NCBI RefSeq assembly: GCF_003443995.1 | Contig: NZ_QWEY01000001.1 | Coordinates: 372,001-436,000, forward strand | Direction: 5' to 3' | Source: Pseudotabrizicola alkalilacus | Lineage (GTDB): Bacteria; Pseudomonadota; Alphaproteobacteria; Rhodobacterales; Rhodobacteraceae | DNA: 64,000 nt | Shown here: piece after piece, positions 1-9,996 of the stretch | Layout of the letters: every line of letters begins with the position of its first letter | Position numbering within the stretch: position 1 is the first letter of the stretch | Program-made: the position numbers and the translations under genes | The notes under the pieces: generated by a model | The model's input: the letters and a program-made list of their open reading frames with translations, nothing else | The model's database searches: none | Told to the model about the DNA's origin: nothing

Positions 1-531
1 GATATGCTTGGCGATTTTCCGCAGGGAATGGATGAAGCCCATGTCGAGCATGTGATCCGCCTCGTCCAGCACCAGATAGGCGCACTGGTCCAGCTTGACA
101 TCGCCACGTTCCAGCAGGTCGATCAGGCGGCCGGGGGTGGCGACCAGAACGTCGCTGCCCTTGGACAGGGCCTGTGCCTGACGGAACAGCGATGCGCCGC
201 CGACCACCATGGTCACCTTGACCGGCGTGCCTTTGGTAAAGACTTCAAGGTTGTCCTTGATCTGCAGCGTCAGCTCCCGCGTGGGCGCAAGGATCAGGGC
301 GCGCACGTTTTTCGGTGCCGGTGGGTGGCCGATGTCGAGCAGGCGGTGCAAGAGCGGCAGGCCAAAGGCCGCCGTTTTGCCGGTGCCGGTCTGGGCCAGA
401 CCCATCAGGTCGCGGCCCGCCATGATATAGGGGATCGCCTGCGCCTGAATCGGCGTCGGGGTCTGAAGATTGGTTTTCTCAAGCGCCTTGAGAAGTTTCG
501 GGCTGAGCCCGAGGTCTGCAAAAGTGGTCAT
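1..531 (-). CDS. DEAD-box ATP-dependent RNA helicase, RhlE-like, N-terminal part (cut by window edge)
   Basis: The 177 visible codons contain the first RecA-like domain of a DEAD-box RNA helicase, which unwinds short RNA duplexes using ATP. In order they show a Q motif (PTPIQ, about residue 25), Walker A AQTGTGKT (about 46), motif Ia PTRELTLQI, motif Ib TPGR and motif II DEAD (about 160). The reading frame is open to base 1, so the second helicase domain lies outside the window. The start at 531 gives MTTFADLGL, the usual family beginning. The gene is divergent from the serine hydrolase across a 440-base gap, so it may have a long leader, as cold-induced helicases often do. Family assignment is secure; RhlE rather than another DEAD-box member is inferred. 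Confidence 0.93.
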   Translation of the reverse strand, partial: MTTFADLGLSPKLLKALEKTNLQTPTPIQAQAIPYIMAGRDLMGLAQTGTGKTAAFGLPLLHRLLDIGHPPAPKNVRALILAPTRELTLQIKDNLEVFTKGTPVKVTMVVGGASLFRQAQALSKGSDVLVATPGRLIDLLERGDVKLDQCAYLVLDEADHMLDMGFIHSLRKIAKHI

Positions 532-970
532 TGGGTCGTTCCATCAAACAAAAAGCAGGCGGTCCTCGTCCCCCAACAACTTGAGAGACCGTGCGCGCCG
601 TCGGCGCCCCTGCGTGATGGTGGGAACCTGTATCCGGGCCTTTCGGTGCTCACGCGGCACGGGCTTCGGATAGGGGGGAAATGAGGGTTTTCGGGGGGGA
701 TGTCAAGGGGGAGGCAGGTGCCCACTGTGTTGCAGCGTTAGAGGTTGTATAAATTCAATGGGTTACAATTCGAGATTCAGATTTTGTTAAGAATTGCGCC
801 ACGGCCCCGCCTGTGATCCGGCGCGAGGCATGATCGACAGGTCGCGTGAGAGCCGAGGCCATCGCTGCCTCGTGATCGGTTGTGTTCTGTATTCACCGCC
901 TGATCCGTTTCACAAGGCGCTGTGTCAGCTATGCTGTTGCATGGTCAGCGATATATCCTGCAGAGGTAAG
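532..970. other. Gap between divergent genes, no gene seen
   Basis: This stretch separates the leftward helicase from the rightward serine hydrolase. It must hold both promoters and leaders. Part of it (about 730-790) is clearly more AT-rich than its surroundings. The open frames crossing it have no recognisable protein family and I regard them as chance. I could not assign a promoter or riboswitch with any confidence. Confidence 0.5.
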
Positions 971-1957
971 ATGCTTTCACGCCGTCAGTTTTCCGCAGCT
1001 TTGGCCGGGGCGCTTTGCTGCCCCCCGGTCGTGCAAGCGCAAGCGTTGCCCATCGACACCCTGCGCGATGCCGCGCTTGGTCTGCCGCAGTTGCATGCCA
1101 TTCTGGTGCAGCGGGGCGACGAGCGGTTGCTGGCCGAGGCCCCGCGGGGCCGGGGGCTGGAGGCGGCTGCAAACATCAAATCCTGCTCCAAGAGCCTTTT
1201 GGCGCTGATTCTGGGCACCGCCATTGCGCGGGGTGAAATTGTCGGGCTGTCCGCGCGTCTGGGTGAAGTCGCGCCGCAGCTGATCCCCGGCGATGCGACA
1301 GAGGGGGTGGCCGATCTGACCATGGCCGATCTGGTCACCCTGCGCGCGGGGCTGGAGGGCACGTCGGGCGCGAAGTACGGCACCTGGGTCAATTCACGCA
1401 ACTGGATCGCCTATGCGCTGCGCCAATCCCGGATCGCGCCCAACGGCGGGCGGATGATCTATTCGACCGGGACCACCCATGTTCTGGGGGCCGCAATTGC
1501 GGTGGCGACCGGCAAAGACCTGCGGCAACTGGCGCGGGAGCGGTTGGGTCGGCCGCTTGGCATTGATGTGGCGTCCTGGACCCGTGATCCGCAGGGCTAT
1601 TACTTTGGCGGCAACGAGATGGCCCTGACGCCAGAGGCGATGCTGCGCGTTGCGGTGATGCTGCGCGATGGCGGGAGCTATGGCGGGACGCAGGTGGTTG
1701 ATCAGGAGTGGGTTGAGGCATCGCGAGTGCCGCAAACAACGTCCCCCTATTCCGGGCTGGACTATGGCCTTGGCTGGTTTCTGAGTACGACCGGATGGGT
1801 CATCGCCCGTGGCTATGGCGGCCAGATCATCGCGGCGCATTCCGAGCGCGCGCTTGCCGTGGCGATCACTTCCGATCCGACACAAATCGCCCGGTCCGGT
1901 GGCTATTTCGGCGATCTGATGCGGCTTCTTGACGGCCCCATTCTGGGCCTGAGCTGA
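971..1957 (+). CDS. Exported serine hydrolase of the beta-lactamase / penicillin-binding-protein fold
   Basis: A 328-residue protein of the beta-lactamase-related serine hydrolase family (class C / esterase-like). The start at 971 follows AGAGGTAAG and gives an N-terminal SRRQF sequence with a hydrophobic stretch ending near AQA, resembling a Tat or Sec signal, so it should act in the periplasm. The nucleophile motif S-x-x-K is SCSK near residue 73, and YST at about 160 takes the place of the Y-x-N motif. A third K/H-T-G-type motif is replaced by a GYGGQ segment near the C-terminus. Substrate cannot be told: esterase, peptidase and lactamase activities all occur in the family. An earlier in-frame start at 794 lacks a signal-like sequence and was not preferred. 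Confidence 0.85.
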   Translation: MLSRRQFSAALAGALCCPPVVQAQALPIDTLRDAALGLPQLHAILVQRGDERLLAEAPRGRGLEAAANIKSCSKSLLALILGTAIARGEIVGLSARLGEVAPQLIPGDATEGVADLTMADLVTLRAGLEGTSGAKYGTWVNSRNWIAYALRQSRIAPNGGRMIYSTGTTHVLGAAIAVATGKDLRQLARERLGRPLGIDVASWTRDPQGYYFGGNEMALTPEAMLRVAVMLRDGGSYGGTQVVDQEWVEASRVPQTTSPYSGLDYGLGWFLSTTGWVIARGYGGQIIAAHSERALAVAITSDPTQIARSGGYFGDLMRLLDGPILGLS

Positions 1958-2006
1958 ACCAGAAAAGGCACCTGTCGCAACCTGAGCACCGAGCGAGGCG
2001 TGCTGT

Positions 2007-2591
2007 CTAGTCAGAAGGCACGATCTCCAGTACAACTTTTGAATACCAGTCTGCGACTTCTCGGATATCTGCATCCGTCATTTCCGATGCGATCTCGGAC
2101 ATGATGTCATGTTGCCGTTTGCCAAGGCGAAACGCTTTCAACTGGGTATCAACATAGATGTTCACCTCGCCCGCAAGGTTGGGCGCATCGAGCAAAACGG
2201 ATATCCCGTCAGCGCCGTGACACGAAACACAGGCCGCCGGAGCATCTGCCTCGTTGACACCGGCCGGCAGCGTCGCGACCGCGGTAAAAGAGGCGTACCA
2301 TGCTGCAACGTCAGAGATCTGCTGCGCCGAGAGCGTGGCTGTCACGACGGACATCATCTCGTGCTGGCGTGCGCCGGTCTTGAAGGCCATGAGCTGCCCT
2401 TCAAGATACTCTTTCGGTTCCCCGCCGATATGCGGAGCAATGGGGATCTGTGCAAAGCCGTCGATGCCGTGGCACGTCCGGCACATGTTGGCGATCTTCC
2501 GCCCTGCCTCCGGATCCCCGGCAAGACTGGGCTGTGCGAAGCCCCCGGCGAGCATAAGCCCGCCGAGAACCATGGCAATTGCGCGGCTCAT
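2007..2591 (-). CDS. Periplasmic dihaem cytochrome c (cytochrome c4-like)
   Basis: A 194-residue protein with a cleavable signal (about residues 1-24, ending PSLA) and two repeated haem domains, each with a CxxCH site: C37-C40-H41 and C121-C124-H125. Each half also has a methionine in an H-x-x-M-S context (EMMSVV about 79, DIMSEIA about 165) suitable as the sixth iron ligand. This two-lobe layout is that of cytochrome c4, an electron carrier to terminal oxidases. Its ATG overlaps the stop codon of the PQQ-type dehydrogenase by four bases (ATGA), so the two are surely co-translated and this protein is the likely electron acceptor of that enzyme. Confidence 0.92.
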   Translation of the reverse strand: MSRAIAMVLGGLMLAGGFAQPSLAGDPEAGRKIANMCRTCHGIDGFAQIPIAPHIGGEPKEYLEGQLMAFKTGARQHEMMSVVTATLSAQQISDVAAWYASFTAVATLPAGVNEADAPAACVSCHGADGISVLLDAPNLAGEVNIYVDTQLKAFRLGKRQHDIMSEIASEMTDADIREVADWYSKVVLEIVPSD

Positions 2592-3850
2592 TCGGCCGGC
2601 TTCGGGTTATAGGCTATCCGCCAGATCGCTCCGGCAAAGTCGTCAGACACCAGCATCGACCCATCCGGCAGAAACTCGATGTCCATGGGACGACCGCGAT
2701 ACTCGCCGGTTTCCTCATTCAGCCAGCCGTCGGCAAAGACCTCGGCACCGACCGCGTCGCCGTTTTCGTCAAGCGCCGTGAACATCACCCTGGCACCAAC
2801 CGGAACCGTTCTGTTCCACGATCCGTGCTGCGCCCAGAATATCCCGCCGTGATACTTGTCGGGGAAAGACTTGCCTTGATAGAACCGCATACCAAGATCT
2901 GCGGCATGTGCTTCCAGTTCAAGCTGGGGTTCGACGAATGTCACCCCCTCGGGACGTGGAACGTTCTTGTAATCGGGAATCTCGACACGCGAGTTGGTCC
3001 ATGGAAAGCCAAAGTGCTGGCCCGCCTCCGTTTGCCGGTTCAACTCCCCCGGTGGGATGTCGTCACCCAACCCGTCAACCTGATTGTCGGTCCACCACAG
3101 CTCACCCGTGGCCGGGTTGAAATCCTGACCAACAGAGTTGCGCACCCCTCGGGTATAGACCTCGCGGCCTGTGCCGTCGGTGTTGATGCGGATAATTCCG
3201 CCGATGCCCAGCTCATCGTAAAGCTCAAGTTTTTCACGCGGCTGGACGTTATGCGGCTGACCCAACGAGATGTAGAGCTTGCCATCCGGACCCACGTCGC
3301 ACACCCGCGCGGTGTGGTTGAAGCTCTCTTCCTCCGCAGGGATCAGCTCGCCCTGCGGCACGACAACACCTACGGCGATGTCAGGCCCTTCGAAGAAGAA
3401 TTCTGCGGCGGGAAAAACAAGAACCCGGTTTCGTTCAGCGATATACAGGAACCCGTCGCGCGAAAAGCAGGGACCGTTCGGAATGTCAAAAGTGATTGAG
3501 GGCGCAAAATCCTTTACCTCATCCGCAATCCGGTCGCGGTCCCGGTCCACGATTGACCAGACCTTGTCTTTGCGCGTTCCCGCAAAGAGCACGGTGCCCT
3601 GCGGCGCCATGGCCATGGAGCGCGCGTCCGGCACAACCGCATAAAGGCTTACATCGAAGCCTTCCGGAACATTGATGTATTGCACGATATCGCGCAGCGC
3701 CGCCCCTTTTGCCCCGTCCTGTTCGACAAAGGTAAAGGTCGCGCCAGTTTTTTGCATGCTGGTCAGCTTGTCCAGGTTTTCCTGAGCAAAGACCGGGCCG
3801 GAAAGTATGGTGCCAAGCAGCAGTCCTTTCAGGACTTGCATATGTGTCAT
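2588..3850 (-). CDS. PQQ-dependent sugar dehydrogenase, soluble type
   Basis: A 420-residue periplasmic beta-propeller protein of the soluble glucose/sorbosone dehydrogenase family, which oxidises aldoses with pyrroloquinoline quinone. The start at 3850 is chosen because GGGAGG lies seven bases upstream and it yields a signal peptide ending FAQ; upstream in-frame starts would bury it. Family-like segments include PEGFDVSLYA near the N-terminus, a GLGDDIPPGELN stretch (about residue 270) and the C-terminal GSMLVSDDFAGAIWRI. The gene is transcribed first, with the cytochrome c overlapping it by ATGA. No PQQ synthesis genes are in the window. The true substrate is unknown; homologues oxidise various free sugars. 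Confidence 0.88.
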   Translation of the reverse strand: MTHMQVLKGLLLGTILSGPVFAQENLDKLTSMQKTGATFTFVEQDGAKGAALRDIVQYINVPEGFDVSLYAVVPDARSMAMAPQGTVLFAGTRKDKVWSIVDRDRDRIADEVKDFAPSITFDIPNGPCFSRDGFLYIAERNRVLVFPAAEFFFEGPDIAVGVVVPQGELIPAEEESFNHTARVCDVGPDGKLYISLGQPHNVQPREKLELYDELGIGGIIRINTDGTGREVYTRGVRNSVGQDFNPATGELWWTDNQVDGLGDDIPPGELNRQTEAGQHFGFPWTNSRVEIPDYKNVPRPEGVTFVEPQLELEAHAADLGMRFYQGKSFPDKYHGGIFWAQHGSWNRTVPVGARVMFTALDENGDAVGAEVFADGWLNEETGEYRGRPMDIEFLPDGSMLVSDDFAGAIWRIAYNPKPAE

Positions 3851-4155
3851 CTGATCCTCCCTTAGGGTGAATGGAGTGACACAGCCTCCCACTGCCAACG
3901 CCGCTCCATCGCTGAATATGACCATCACATGGTGATTCTGGTCAAGATACTTTACCAATACTCTTGTTTAGCGGCGCTTCTCGCTGGGTCCGACCTTCAG
4001 CCGGACTCTCCAAAAGCCTGCATAACCACAGAGAGTATGCAAATTTGCAATTTGCGATCCGTTACTAAAAAATGCTATGCAAATTTTCTCAAATCCACTT
4101 TGCACCTGCAGCAACGCCTCCTATGGTGCGGCAAATCCGCAGGGGAGTCGGCGCG
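3851..4155. other. Divergent promoter region of the sugar dehydrogenase and pccB
   Basis: This 305-base gap has no convincing gene. Its right part is AT-rich and holds the TGCAAATTT repeats described separately; its left part holds the Shine-Dalgarno of the dehydrogenase. In-frame extensions of pccB into this region lack coding character. Confidence 0.6.
4036..4088. promoter_or_regulatory. Candidate operator: repeated TGCAAATTT motif upstream of pccB
   Basis: The exact 11-base repeat TATGCAAATTT occurs at 4036-4046 and again at 4076-4086, spaced 40 bases apart, about four helical turns. The first copy extends into the perfect palindrome TGCAAATTTGCA (4038-4049) and then a further TTTGC (4051-4055). 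In Rhodobacter sphaeroides the short-chain acyl-CoA regulator PccR (ScfR family) is known to act at TTTGCAA-type sequences before pccB, as I recall it, so this is the obvious candidate site. No ScfR-type gene is next to pccB here. Confidence 0.6.
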
Positions 4156-5688
4156 ATGAAAGACATTCTGGCACAGCTTGAAAGCCGTCGTGAAACTGCC
4201 CGCGCAGGCGGGGGGCAGCGGCGGGTCGATGCCCAGCATGCCAAGGGCAAGCTGACCGCCCGCGAGCGGATCGAGCTTTTGCTCGATGAGGGCAGCTTTG
4301 AAGAATTCGACATGTTTGTCACCCATCGCTGCACCGATTTCGGGATGGAGGAGGAGCGCCCCGCCGGGGATGGGGTGGTCACCGGCTGGGGCACCATCAA
4401 TGGCCGTCAGGTCTATGTGTTTTCGCAGGATTTCACGGTGATGGGCGGCTCTGTCAGCGAAACCCATGGCGCAAAGATCTGCAAGATCATGGATATGGCG
4501 ATCCAGAACGGTGCGCCGGTGATCGGCATCAACGATTCCGGCGGCGCGCGCATTCAGGAAGGTGTCGCCAGCCTTGCCGCCTATGGCGAGGTGTTTCAGC
4601 GCAATATCATGGCGTCGGGCGTGGTGCCGCAGATCAGCCTGATCATGGGCCCCTGCGCCGGGGGGGCAGTCTATTCGCCCGCCATGACCGATTTCATCTT
4701 TATGGTCAAAGACTCCAGCTACATGTTCGTGACCGGCCCCGATGTGGTGAAAACGGTGACCAACGAGGTGGTGACCGCCGAAGAGCTGGGCGGTGCCGTG
4801 ACCCATACCCGGAAGTCATCGGTCGCCGATGGGGCGTTTGAGAATGATGTCGAGGCCTTGGCCGAGACCCGCCGCCTGATCGACTTTCTGCCGCTGAACA
4901 ACCGGGAAAAAGCGCCGGTGCGGCCGTTCTTTGACGATCCGGCCCGCGTGGACAAAAGCCTGGATACGCTGGTGCCTGACAATCCAAATCAGCCCTATGA
5001 CATGAAGGAGCTGATCACCAAGATTGCGGACGAGGGCGATTTCTTTGAAATTCAGGCCGCCTTTGCCGCCAATATCATCACCGGTTTCATCCGGCTGGAG
5101 GGGCAGTCGGTGGGCGTGGTTGCCAACCAGCCCACGGTGCTGGCGGGGTGTCTGGACATCGACGCCAGCCGCAAGGCCGCGCGCTTTGTGCGGTTCTGCG
5201 ATGCGTTCGAAATCCCGATCCTGACGCTGGTGGATGTGCCCGGTTTTCTGCCCGGCACCGGCCAGGAATATGGCGGCGTGATCAAGCACGGCGCGAAACT
5301 GCTGTTTGCCTATGGCGAGGCGACGGTGCCGAAAGTCACTGTTCTGACACGGAAAACCTATGGCGGGGCCTATGTCGTGATGGCCTCCAAGCACTTGCAG
5401 GCCGATTTCAACTATGCCTGGCCGACTGCCGAAGTGGCGGTGATGGGGGCCAGGGGCGCGGTTGAAATTCTGTACCGCAGCGAGTTGGGCGACAAGGACA
5501 AGATCGCCGCCCGCGTCAAGGATTATGAGGACCGGTTCGCCAATCCCTTTGTCGCCGCCGAAAAGGGCTTTATCGACGAGGTGATCATGCCCTCTTCTAC
5601 CCGTCGCCGCGTCTGCCGGGCCTTTGCGTCCCTGCGCACGAAGAAGTTGGCGAACCCGTGGAAAAAGCACGATAACATCCCTCTCTGA
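4156..5688 (+). CDS. pccB: Propionyl-CoA carboxylase beta (carboxyltransferase) subunit
   Basis: A 510-residue carboxyltransferase that moves the carboxyl group from biotin to propionyl-CoA, making methylmalonyl-CoA. It has the two crotonase-like halves of the family: the N-terminal half with [11 protein letters not shown] (about 120) and [11 protein letters not shown] (about 160), the C-terminal half with [13 protein letters not shown] (about 360) and the ending KKHDNIPL typical of PccB. The start at 4156 follows AGGGGAG at 4141-4147; an upstream start at 4072 would put the operator inside the coding region. It works with pccA (7898) and the mutase (11800) to turn propionyl-CoA into succinyl-CoA. 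Confidence 0.97.
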   Translation: MKDILAQLESRRETARAGGGQRRVDAQHAKGKLTARERIELLLDEGSFEEFDMFVTHRCTDFGMEEERPAGDGVVTGWGTINGRQVYVFSQDFTVMGGSVSETHGAKICKIMDMAIQNGAPVIGINDSGGARIQEGVASLAAYGEVFQRNIMASGVVPQISLIMGPCAGGAVYSPAMTDFIFMVKDSSYMFVTGPDVVKTVTNEVVTAEELGGAVTHTRKSSVADGAFENDVEALAETRRLIDFLPLNNREKAPVRPFFDDPARVDKSLDTLVPDNPNQPYDMKELITKIADEGDFFEIQAAFAANIITGFIRLEGQSVGVVANQPTVLAGCLDIDASRKAARFVRFCDAFEIPILTLVDVPGFLPGTGQEYGGVIKHGAKLLFAYGEATVPKVTVLTRKTYGGAYVVMASKHLQADFNYAWPTAEVAVMGARGAVEILYRSELGDKDKIAARVKDYEDRFANPFVAAEKGFIDEVIMPSSTRRRVCRAFASLRTKKLANPWKKHDNIPL

Positions 5689-5715
5689 ACGCAGCAGGAC
5701 AAAGAGGGTGTATCC

Positions 5716-5775
5716 ATGGCAATCATCAGCAGGGCAGGGGCCGCGTGCAGCCGGCGACAGCGGGGCCGGTCATGA
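5716..5775 (+). CDS. Possible 19-codon leader ORF before the DUF6497 gene
   Basis: A short frame begins with ATG at 5716 just behind a good Shine-Dalgarno (AAAGAGGGTG, 5701-5710) and ends with TGA at 5773-5775, overlapping the ATG at 5772 of the next gene as ATGA. Its arginine-rich peptide resembles nothing I know. It may be a translational leader, or the remains of the original N-terminus of the next gene after a frameshift. Evidence is only the ribosome site and the overlap. Confidence 0.25.
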   Translation: MAIISRAGAACSRRQRGRS

Positions 5776-6179
5776 CCGATCCCGTTGCCGACGAACTGCC
5801 CGACCATCACGAGGCCGCCCATGTGCTTCCGGGCGACGAGACGCTGATCCCGGTGCCCTCGGGCCAGCCGGTGATGTTGCAGGATGTGATCTGGAACGTG
5901 CCCGGCCCGGAGGGGCTGGCGGTGCGGTTTCGCTTTGTCGCGCCGCAGATCGCGCGCGACTCTGCGGCCACAGCCTACGAGGCGGCGGCAGAGGACATGA
6001 TGCACCTGTGCCAGACCTATGCGCTGCCCCGGCTGACCGAGTTTGGCCCGCAGCCCACCCAGATCATCGTCTCGATGTCGGATCAGCCGGTGCCGTTTGG
6101 CGAATCCATGCCAGAGGCAACCCAGTTTTTCGAGGCGTTCAGCTATCAGGATGGCATCTGCATGTGGGAGATTTTCTGA
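5772..6179 (+). CDS. DUF6497 family protein (often mislabelled acetolactate synthase)
   Basis: A 135-residue protein matching, from memory, a small family restricted to Rhodobacterales: the segments IPVPSGQPV (about 26), VRFRFVAPQIAR (about 50), HLCQTYALPR and the ending CMWEIF. Database records sometimes call it acetolactate synthase, but nothing here resembles a thiamine enzyme. Family members usually begin with a signal peptide right before IPVPSG; here the N-terminus is hydrophilic and lacks one. Two starts are possible: GTG at 5745 and ATG at 5772, the latter coupled by ATGA to a 19-codon frame. Lying 83 bases after pccB, it may be in its transcript. Function unknown. Confidence 0.72.
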   Translation: MTDPVADELPDHHEAAHVLPGDETLIPVPSGQPVMLQDVIWNVPGPEGLAVRFRFVAPQIARDSAATAYEAAAEDMMHLCQTYALPRLTEFGPQPTQIIVSMSDQPVPFGESMPEATQFFEAFSYQDGICMWEIF

Positions 6180-6390
6180 TGCTCCCACCAGATATGGTTG
6201 TCCGCATCGGCGCCGCCCGCCACCCTGATGTAGCAGAGTCACAGGCGGCAAACTTGGCAAACATTCCATGTCAAACACAGCGGCAATCCGCTAGTGTAAC
6301 CGCAGGCCGAACCCAAGCGGCCTTTGCCTCGCATGAAGGGTGTGCTATCGGACATTCCGAAGCAACCTTCCAAGAATATAGGAGTAGAGG

Positions 6391-6531
6391 ATGTCGAAGA
6401 GCACGAAAACTTTGCTGGCCCTGTGCATGGTCGCCTTTGTGGCTGCCTGCGCCGGAACCAAACAAGCTGAAGTCGTTTATGTGGACGAACCGGTTTCGGT
6501 CGAACCCACCTACACCGGCAAGTACAAATAA
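6391..6531 (+). CDS. Small lipoprotein, 46 residues
   Basis: ATG at 6391 follows a strong ribosome site (GGAGTAGAGG). The peptide has a basic N-terminus, a hydrophobic core and the lipobox VAAC with the cysteine at residue 20, then a short tail rich in Val, Glu and Tyr ending TGKYK. It should be an outer- or inner-membrane lipoprotein of about 27 mature residues. No partner or function can be recognised. The gene is followed by a strong hairpin, so it may be a single-gene transcript. Confidence 0.7.
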   Translation: MSKSTKTLLALCMVAFVAACAGTKQAEVVYVDEPVSVEPTYTGKYK

Positions 6532-6538
6532 GTCGGTC

Positions 6539-6575
6539 GGGCGGGCTGGCGGATCTGATCCGCACCAACCCGCCC
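6539..6575 (+). terminator. Hairpin after the small lipoprotein gene
   Basis: GGGCGGG at 6539-6545 pairs with CCCGCCC at 6569-6575, and the inner GGCGGATC pairs with GATCCGC across a one-base loop with a small bulge. There is no T-run after it, so it would be an imperfect terminator or a 3'-end stabiliser. Confidence 0.5.
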
Positions 6576-6783
6576 CATCACCCCCCACGCGCCCGCGCGC
6601 GCACTGCATCCTTCGCGCCCACCCTGCGCCGCTGGCCCCCGATGCAAAAACACCCCACCTCTCAGCGCTGACCTGCCTCCGCCGGTATGACCGTACGGCG
6701 GCGTATTCAATTATGCCCTCGCCCCTTGGCCTTGGGCCCCTAGATGCCTATTGCTGTGCCCATCCATCCTCAGGGGGCACATC

Positions 6784-7182
6784 ATGCTGAAACACCGCGG
6801 CTTTCCGGGCCGCCTTCCGGGCACCGATTTTCAATTCACCATCCGCCGCGCCAATAAAAAGGACGGCCCGGCCAAGCTGATCAAGCGCGAACGCTACCGC
6901 GACCGCAAGCTGGCCGACCGCAAGGCCGATGAGGGTTTCATGGCCGCGATCTGGCAATGTTTTGGCGAAGAGCCGTTCGAGCGGGGTAATCTGGACGCTG
7001 GCCGCCTGTCCTGGCTGTTCGGCCGTGAGGTCATTGCCGCCGAAGATCCGTTTGACCCGGAAAGCTATGACGCCCTTCTGCGCGTCAATGTAAAAATCGC
7101 GCAAGTCTCGTTCCCGGCCATCTTCGCCGCCGATGCCGAAGAAGTGATCTGGGACGATGAAGACGATGGGGATGACGACTGA
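6784..7182 (+). CDS. Hypothetical protein with acidic C-terminal tail
   Basis: A 132-residue protein I cannot assign. The N-terminal third is basic (RRANKKDGPAKLIKRERYR), the middle contains IWQCFGEEPFERG and a LSWLFGRE stretch, and the end is a run of acidic residues (WDDEDDGDDD). No signal or membrane segment. ATG at 6784 was preferred over the upstream in-frame ATG at 6751 because the upstream residues look non-coding; no strong Shine-Dalgarno decides it. It lies between the small lipoprotein and the glycine-zipper lipoprotein in the pccB-pccA interval. Codon use is GC3-rich like its neighbours, which supports it being real. Confidence 0.65.
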   Translation: MLKHRGFPGRLPGTDFQFTIRRANKKDGPAKLIKRERYRDRKLADRKADEGFMAAIWQCFGEEPFERGNLDAGRLSWLFGREVIAAEDPFDPESYDALLRVNVKIAQVSFPAIFAADAEEVIWDDEDDGDDD

Positions 7183-7501
7183 TGCGCGCTCTTCCGCCGA
7201 CCCGTTCGCCGCTCTGGCAAACACCCGCGCATCTGGCACGGGACGGCGGAATTGCGTTTGATTTCAACGCAAACAGCTCACACCTTGGGTTGTATCCGGT
7301 CCGGGCTCCTCATCCCCGGTCCGGGGACCATGGGACGTCCCTTTCCCTTGCCTTGCGGTCCGGTCTCTTTGGGTCCGGGCCGCACTTTTGTCGGTGGCAA
7401 AGCCTCGCCGATGGCGGGCGTTCCGGAAAATTCCCCTTTTCCACGGCCATGGATGGAGTAGAGTCAGGCGTAATAAAAACCCTGACACGAGGCAGTCAAA
7501 C
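7183..7501. other. Gap without a convincing gene; contains a GGTCCGG-rich palindromic stretch
   Basis: An open frame starts at 7182 (TGATG overlap with the previous stop) but runs into the next lipoprotein in another frame and has no family features, so it is not called. The stretch has several GGTCCGG copies and a perfect palindrome CCCCGGTCCGGGG at 7314-7326. The right end must carry the promoter of the glycine-zipper lipoprotein. Confidence 0.45.
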
Positions 7502-7744
7502 ATGGTCACGAAACACATCCTTATCGCATCGGCTCTTGCCCTCTCGCTCGCTGGCTGTGTCCAGGGCGGCGGCTACGGCAATTCGGCCCCGCTCAACAGC
7601 GCAGCGGTCCGCACCGTTGGTGGTGCTGCAACCGGCGCGCTCATTGCAGGCGCAACCGGCGGCTCCAAAACTCAGGGCGCGCTCATCGGCGCTGTTGCGG
7701 GCGGCGTGTCCTGCGGCATCCCGGGCCTGCCAAACTGCTACTGA
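7502..7744 (+). CDS. Glycine-zipper lipoprotein, 80 residues
   Basis: ATG at 7502 follows CGAGG and gives a lipoprotein signal with lipobox LAGC (cysteine about residue 19). The mature part has a glycine-zipper core (GGAATGALIAGATGG and GALIGAVAGG), as in small outer-membrane lipoproteins of the SlyB/Rick-17 kDa type, and ends with two cysteines (CGIPGLPNCY) that could form a disulfide. Role unknown; such proteins help envelope integrity. A rho-independent terminator follows at 7812. Confidence 0.82.
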   Translation: MVTKHILIASALALSLAGCVQGGGYGNSAPLNSAAVRTVGGAATGALIAGATGGSKTQGALIGAVAGGVSCGIPGLPNCY

Positions 7745-7811
7745 TCTGCCCGCCGCCACCGCGCGGCGCAGCCTTAGTGCAGATCGCCTGATCATAGATC
7801 ATTCGAAAACA

Positions 7812-7847
7812 GGGTCTTTCAGCCATACCGGCTGGGAGGCCCTTTTC
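7812..7847 (+). terminator. Rho-independent terminator before pccA
   Basis: A GC-rich stem (GGGTCTTTCAGCC with GGCTGGGAGGCCC, two non-canonical positions) with a five-base loop is followed by CTTTTC. It would end the lipoprotein transcript, which implies that pccA has its own promoter or is fed by readthrough. Confidence 0.65.
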
Positions 7848-7897
7848 ATTTGCGGCGCAGGGTCCGGCCCGACTCTGCCCGAGGGGAGAGAGAGCCG

Positions 7898-9898
<2,001 letters not shown>

Positions 9899-9996
9899 GG
9901 TGCCGGCGGGCGCAGTGACATACAGGCTTTGGTCTGGCTTTATGTTCCCATTTTGTTCTAATCTGGGGGTGCAAACCCAACCCGAGTCGCCTCCTT

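Noticed and set aside
4-684. 226-codon open frame on the + strand
   Set aside because: It lies antisense to the DEAD-box helicase, which has all family motifs on the other strand.
5772-6179. Annotation as acetolactate synthase
   Set aside because: No thiamine-diphosphate or FAD motifs and far too short; it is a DUF6497 protein.
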